Below are positions 6,617-10,277 of a stretch of DNA of 10,277 nt, piece by piece. The notes beneath the pieces are model-generated. The model did no database searches and was not told the origin of the DNA. It saw nothing but the letters and a program-made list of their open reading frames with translations. The stretch lies in NCBI GenBank assembly GCA_905233335.1, contig CAJOED010000062.1, positions 1 through 10,277 on the forward strand, written 5' to 3'. Numbering within the stretch: position 1 is the stretch's first letter; the number at the start of each line of letters is the position of its first letter. The stretch is from an uncultured Synergistales bacterium (GTDB lineage Bacteria > Synergistota > Synergistia > Synergistales > Aminobacteriaceae). A program made the position numbers and the translations under genes.

Positions 6617-6650
6617 ACAAAAAGAGAAGGGCATTAATTCACCCTTCCCC
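6617..6650 (-). terminator. Terminator-like hairpin between livK and livH
   Basis: Minus-strand RNA forms an 8-base-pair stem (one G-U) between 6649-6642 and 6631-6624 with a 10-base loop, followed by five U residues (6619-6623). It lies 23 bases after the livK stop and 20 bases before livH. Partial termination here would give more binding protein than permease, a common arrangement in binding-protein-dependent importers. No alternative livH promoter is visible in the remaining bases. Confidence 0.7.
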
Positions 6651-6672
6651 CTGAAAAATCACATAACGATAA

Positions 6673-7783
6673 TTACACTTCAGGTACTACGATGCCAACG
6701 AATGTTTTTTTGCCGCCGCGAATTTCTACTATGCCCATGTCTTTCTCTGCATCATGGGTCGCGTTAATCGTCGTCATTCCCGTAACTGTCGGAAGGTCTT
6801 TCACTGTTTCGAGTGCGTCGCGGATTTTCTCCGGGTCTGCGCTTCCGGCTCTCTCGATTGCGTCCTTCAGCATTATGTAGCAGTCATAGCCCAAAGCACA
6901 GTTCACGTTCGGAGCTTTGTCGGGGTGTATCTTGTTCCACTCTTCTGTGAATTTCTTTGCGGTCTCGTTCATTTCCGGCATTGACGGGTCATAAGCAAAC
7001 GTCGTATGCATAAAGCCCTCTACAGCATCACCGCCGAGCGTAACGATTTCGGGGTTGTCCATAGCGTCTGCACCGATAAAGCGGAATGTTGCGCCGAGTT
7101 CCTTCGCCTGTTTCAGGACGATAGCACCCTCCGCAAAATATGCAGGCAAAAACACGATGTCCGGCTGTGCGTCGATTAACGCCGTGATCTCCTGACTGGT
7201 AGAATAAACTTGCTACGATTTCACCGCCCATTTTCTTGTAGCTGTCCCGGAAGAATTTTCCCAGTCCGACGCTGTAATCGTTCGCCATGTCTACGAGTGT
7301 TGCCGCGCGCTTGAGTTCAAGGTTACGGAACGCATACGTTGCGGCTCCTGCTCCCTGAAACGGATCAATGAAGCACACGCGGAAATAGTATTTCTTGTCC
7401 TGTGTTACGAGCGGGTTGGTGCATGACGTGCCTATTACGGGAACTCCGGCCTTTTCGGCAACTTCTCCGCCCGCCATAGCAAGTGATGAACCGTATGTGC
7501 CGATTATCGCGTTCACTTTGTCGTTCTCGATGAGACGGGTTACGGCATTTGCGGCTTCTACCTTGTCGGACTTGTTGTCCACGATAACAAGCTCTACTTT
7601 TTTGCCGAGTATTTCGGGGTTGAGGGTGTGAGCTAACTGTGTGCCTTCAAGTTCGAGCTGACCGCCGAATGCATTTTGTCCCGTGAGGCAGTTGAATATT
7701 CCGACTTTGATTACGTCATCGTCAGCAGATGCTACAGCACAAAGCATGAGCACGAGCATTAACGCCGCCAAAAACTTACGCAT
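6673..7783 (-). pseudogene. livK: Branched-chain amino-acid binding protein LivK, frameshifted
   Basis: Periplasmic binding protein of the leucine importer, in two frames. The first runs from ATG 7781-7783 (AAGGAG at 7793-7798, 9-base spacing) with a signal peptide MRKFLAALMLVLMLCAVASA cut before DDD, then the family core VIKVGIFNCLTGQNAFGG and YGSSLAMAGGEVAEKAGVPV, to FYQSGD near 7187. After that it reads unrelated residues to a stop at 7028. The second frame picks up as QEITALIDAQPDIVFLPAYF from about 7194 and continues to 6673 with normal LivK C-terminal sequence. Restoring a second copy of the 8-base unit at 7188-7195 gives a continuous protein of about 372 residues, the family's usual length. 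The second half has no start site of its own, so as written the product is truncated. Damage could be real, reversible slippage, or a sequencing error. Confidence 0.88.
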
Positions 7784-7821
7784 TAATAACAACTCCTTTG
7801 TATTTGGAAAAAATTTAGAAA

Positions 7822-7830
7822 ATTATAGCA
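7822..7830 (-). promoter_or_regulatory. Extended -10 promoter of the liv operon
   Basis: Minus-strand TGCTATAAT, with TATAAT at 7822-7827. Predicted start near 7815 leaves a leader of about 32 bases before the livK ATG. The -35 region is A-rich with no clear hexamer, consistent with an extended -10 promoter. It lies 14 bases after the stop of the upstream endonuclease gene, with no terminator between. Confidence 0.6.
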
Positions 7831-7843
7831 TAACGACTTTTTT

Positions 7844-8771
7844 TTATTCGGCTTCATCGTCCTTACTCTTTTTTGCGTCCTTTTCGGGAGCAGAGAGATA
7901 CACATTCAGCACGGCTTCAAGTTTATCCGCATGAAGGTAAATGTCATCAACGGTCTCAACATGTATTTTCGTTTCCTTCCGTGATGGTTATGCGCTTCAC
8001 GTCAGACTTTGTGCGAAGAATAGCTTTCACCGCGTTGTAGCCGTCAATTTCGTCCTGCGTCGTTACGATTTTGCTTTTCGGTTCTGCAGGAGTGTCGGCG
8101 GGAGTTTCGGTCTGCTGTTCCGACGGGGTATTTGCGGCTTTCTCCTCCGACAGAGCAGAAGCAAGTCTGTCGCTCACACGGTCGCTTATGAACTGCGTGA
8201 ATGCCTTTTTCGTGATGAGCCTGAATTTTTCGCGGGCGTTCTGTGTGAGTTTCCCGGTGAATACTTTTCGTGCCATGTGCTCGACAAAATCTTCTGACGG
8301 CTCCTGAAGCTGCTCCATAAGATATGACTTCATAGATCCCGTATATTTCAGTTCGGAAGCTGTCGACGCAATCTCCTCAATCTTGAACGCCGACTTTGTG
8401 AACCTCTTGAGTTCCCGCACAATCTGTTCGCTTATATCACAGATGGAAAACTGCAGGAACGGCATCATGTCCATAATATTATCCTGGTCGAGGTCGGTAT
8501 AAAATCTATACTCGTGCCCGTTCGTGAGAATACCTATTTTTGCCGGCGTTGCATTGAAGTAGCGCAGTAACTGTCCTTCTTTGTTCACATCAAGCTCTTC
8601 ACCGCTCCACTTGGCCTCAATGAGCATTATGGGTCTGCCCTCACTGATTATCGCGTAATCAACTCTTTCACCTTTCTTTATGCCGACATCAGCGGTAAAT
8701 TCCGGCACAACTTCTGACGGATCAAAAACATTATAGCCGAGTGCGCTTATGAACGGCATGATGAGTGCCAT
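7844..8771 (-). pseudogene. Orphan HsdR N-terminal-type (PD-(D/E)XK) endonuclease, frameshifted near its end
   Basis: The main frame (ATG 8769-8771, GAGGGAG at 8778-8784) encodes a protein resembling stand-alone relatives of the type I restriction HsdR N-terminus. D38 in RVDYAI, then E52 and K54 in LIEAKW, give the nuclease catalytic triad, with GQLLRYF (66-72) and GILTNGHEYRFYTDL (80-94) typical of the family. It stops at 7956 after TITEGNE. Removing one base of the A-run at 7966-7969 restores continuation IHVETVDDIYLHADKLEAVL and a Lys/Asp/Glu-rich tail to a TAA at 7844-7846, for about 308 residues. A Pro/Thr/Glu linker (about 215-232) separates the nuclease from the C-terminal part. Compared with relatives as I recall them it lacks ~20-40 N-terminal residues. 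No hsdM or hsdS is nearby, so a restriction role is doubtful. The catalytic half is intact, so the shortened product may still be active. Confidence 0.75.
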
Positions 8772-8806
8772 GATGTTCTCCCTCTGTAGATAAATAAGAT
8801 TGAGAA

Positions 8807-8815
8807 ATTATAGCA
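8807..8815 (-). promoter_or_regulatory. Extended -10 promoter of the endonuclease gene
   Basis: Minus-strand TGCTATAAT, identical to the motif before livK. Predicted start near 8800 gives a leader of about 29 bases. It lies in the 54-base gap behind the aminotransferase stop, with no recognisable -35 and no terminator between, so readthrough from the upstream gene is also possible. Confidence 0.55.
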
Positions 8816-8825
8816 AAATTATTAC

Positions 8826-9962
8826 TTATCCCCTGAAAAATTTTGCAACACACTCAATCAATGCGTCCTGCTCGCTCTCCAAAAGTCCCGGGAACACCGG
8901 CAAAGCTAACACTTCATGCGACAACTGCTCACTCACCGGGAAATCTCCGGCACTGTAGCCCAAGTACTCAAAGCACGGCTGAAGGTGCAGCGGCAACGGG
9001 TAATACACGCGCGCGGAGAAACCGTTTTCGCCGAGATACGTCATGAGTTCGTCGCGGCGTTCACTGACACGCACAACATACTGATGATATATATGATGGT
9101 TGCCGGGAAGTTCTGCCGGAGCGGTCAAGTAGTCCTGCAGGTCATGAAGTTTTATCAGCAGACGGTAATAGTCCGCAATGTTCCTGCGTGCCTCGTTCCA
9201 CTCATCAAGATAGCGCAGTTTCACGTCGAGGATTGCCGCCTGTACAGCGTCGAGCCGGGAATTTATGCCGATTTCGTCGTGGTAGTACGTCGTCCCGGAA
9301 CCGTGAACACGCAAACGCCGTAATCTTTCTGCACGTTCCTTATCGAGTGTTACGACCATGCCGCCGTCCCCGCATCCGCCGAGATTTTTCGTCGGGAAAA
9401 ACGAGTAGCAGCCGACATCACCGACTGCACCGGCACGCTGAATTTCGCCCCCGACACTACGACTTGCACCGAATGCTTGAGCAGCGTCCTCAATCACTTT
9501 CACGCCGCGTTCGTGAAACTCATCGATGACCTCTTCAAGTGCGCACATCTGGCCGAAAAGGTGAACGGGCAGAAATGCTTTTGTCTTTGGTGTGATTGCT
9601 GATAGTGCCTGGTCAGTGTTGATGTTGAAGGTGTCGGGGTCAACGTCGACGAATACGGGAACAGCTCCCAAGCGCGCAATCGTTCCTGATGTCGCAAAGA
9701 ACGTAAACGGCGTAGTGATGACCTCATCGCCCGGGCGTATATCAATCGACATCAGCGCAAGAAGCAATGCGTCAGTCCCTGATGCACAACCGACAGCAGA
9801 ATTTTCCGGGATTTCGAGGTAGTTTTCGCAGTGGGTCTCAAAATCTTTCACGGGCTGGCCAAGTATGAAGCTCTGTGCGTCGAATAATTTGTTGAGGGAT
9901 TTCGTGATTTCTGCTCTCACGCTCCTGAATGAACGCGATAAATCAAGAATAGGTACTGCCAT
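8826..9962 (-). CDS. DegT/DnrJ/EryC1/StrS family PLP-dependent sugar aminotransferase
   Basis: Members transfer an amino group, usually from glutamate, to a keto-sugar nucleotide in making surface polysaccharide or glycan sugars. 378 residues, normal length, starting MAVPILDLSR at the ATG 9960-9962. That start has AGGTGA (9971-9976) 8 bases upstream; in-frame starts at 9971 and 9974 overlap this site. Fold-type I landmarks: ASGTDALLLAL (60-70), D159 in EDAAQAFGA (158-166) contacting the PLP ring nitrogen, and SFFPTKNLGGCGDGG (187-201) with K192 as the likely Schiff-base lysine; then HGSGTTYYHDEIGINSRLDA (220-239). The KNLGGCGDGG form recalls WbpE/Per-type enzymes, but the substrate cannot be read from sequence alone. 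Divergent from a cytidylyltransferase, supporting a cell-surface sugar locus to the right. Confidence 0.9.
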   Translation of the reverse strand: MAVPILDLSRSFRSVRAEITKSLNKLFDAQSFILGQPVKDFETHCENYLEIPENSAVGCASGTDALLLALMSIDIRPGDEVITTPFTFFATSGTIARLGAVPVFVDVDPDTFNINTDQALSAITPKTKAFLPVHLFGQMCALEEVIDEFHERGVKVIEDAAQAFGASRSVGGEIQRAGAVGDVGCYSFFPTKNLGGCGDGGMVVTLDKERAERLRRLRVHGSGTTYYHDEIGINSRLDAVQAAILDVKLRYLDEWNEARRNIADYYRLLIKLHDLQDYLTAPAELPGNHHIYHQYVVRVSERRDELMTYLGENGFSARVYYPLPLHLQPCFEYLGYSAGDFPVSEQLSHEVLALPVFPGLLESEQDALIECVAKFFRG

Positions 9963-9984
9963 TTTTTTCATCACCTGTCATAAT

Positions 9985-10013
9985 TTGAATTAACACATAA
10001 AATTTTATATCAT
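9985..10013 (+). promoter_or_regulatory. Promoter for the cytidylyltransferase gene
   Basis: TTGAAT (9985-9990), 17-base spacer, TATCAT (10008-10013), with a start near 10020 and a ~23-base leader ending in GGAGG (10032-10036). One mismatch from consensus in each box. It overlaps the candidate minus-strand promoter for the aminotransferase. Confidence 0.5.
10004..10012 (-). promoter_or_regulatory. Candidate extended -10 promoter for the aminotransferase gene
   Basis: Minus-strand TGATATAAA (TGn plus TATAAA at 10004-10009), predicted start near 9997, leader of about 35 bases. It shares bases with the plus-strand -10 box, so the two divergent genes may exclude each other at this site. No clear -35. 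Confidence 0.35.
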
Positions 10014-10042
10014 TCTCACAAAAATTATTATGGAGGTCAAGA

Positions 10043-10277
10043 ATGGCAAATATAGCTGTGATTATTGCGGGCGGTGTCGGCTCAAGAATGCATTTCGACA
10101 TTCCCAAGCAGTTCATAACCATCAATGACAAGCCGGTGATTATTTATACGCTCATGGTATTTCAGAAGCATCCGTATATTGACGCTATAGAAGTCGTATG
10201 TCTTGAGGGCTGGCAGGATACACTCCGGGCTTACGCGAAACAGTACGGCATCGACAAGCTGAAATATATAGTTCCGG
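10043..10277 (+). CDS. IspD/TarI-family cytidylyltransferase, N-terminal part
   Basis: Only the first 78 codons are in the window; the frame is open to the right edge. ATG at 10043-10045 with GGAGG at 10032-10036 (6-base spacing). The N-terminus IAVIIAGGVGSRMHFDIPKQ is the CTP-binding signature of the family that includes IspD (methylerythritol phosphate cytidylyltransferase) and TarI (ribitol-5-phosphate cytidylyltransferase). The usual Gly after the Arg-Met pair is His here. DKPVIIYTL follows as in both subfamilies. Placed divergently from a sugar aminotransferase, a role in activating a polyol or sugar phosphate for surface glycans is as likely as isoprenoid synthesis, so I give no gene symbol. 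The missing C-terminal part would separate these options. Confidence 0.85.
   Translation, partial: MANIAVIIAGGVGSRMHFDIPKQFITINDKPVIIYTLMVFQKHPYIDAIEVVCLEGWQDTLRAYAKQYGIDKLKYIVP

Noticed and set aside
6673..7155. Second half of livK as an independent gene
   Set aside because: It would start at a GTG in the middle of a conserved domain with no Shine-Dalgarno; its sequence is the direct continuation of the first half.
1..10277. tRNA genes, rRNA, insertion sequences or prophage parts
   Set aside because: Reading through the intergenic stretches on both strands I saw no cloverleaf-like segment, transposase motif, terminal inverted repeats or phage structural genes.

Overview
This window looks like mid-GC bacterial chromosome, probably from an anaerobic Gram-negative amino-acid fermenter. 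A Synergistota-like origin is my guess from the complete Liv-type amino-acid importer, the short leader-coupled operons and the style of the proteins; nothing here proves the taxon. Almost every gene is on the minus strand. The exception is a nucleotidyltransferase entering at the right edge. No tRNA, rRNA, CRISPR array, transposase or origin is visible.

Layout, left to right. (1) 1-324: the 5' part of an unidentified minus-strand reading frame, preceded by a heptamer tandem repeat lying just downstream of a textbook sigma-70 promoter, and then a terminator for the next gene. (2) 325-2766: a YitT-family membrane protein followed by a NYN/PIN-like nuclease-domain protein. A 27-codon reading frame overlaps both and chains them together. 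(3) 2811-7830: a branched-chain amino-acid (HAAT family) ABC transporter transcribed livK > livH > small repeat ORF > livM-livG fusion > livF, with a promoter before livK, a terminator-like hairpin between livK and livH, and a strong terminator after livF. (4) 7844-8815: an orphan endonuclease of the HsdR N-terminal type with its own extended -10 promoter. (5) 8826-10277: a DegT-family sugar aminotransferase and, divergently, an IspD/TarI-type cytidylyltransferase, together suggesting the edge of a surface-polysaccharide locus.

Two neighbouring genes, livK and the endonuclease, are broken by small indels. livK appears to have lost one 8-base unit of a tandem repeat; the endonuclease has one extra base in or near an A-run. 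In both cases the downstream frame carries recognisable continuation of the same protein, so the lesions are recent, or are sequence or assembly errors, or are reversible slippage.

The least ordinary structures are the degenerate tandem duplication of the livH-livM junction (5416-5701), which keeps stop/start coupling intact through the inserted ORF, the TAATG/TGATG-chained mini-ORF between yitT and the NYN gene, and the promoter-repeat-hairpin leader at 81-247.
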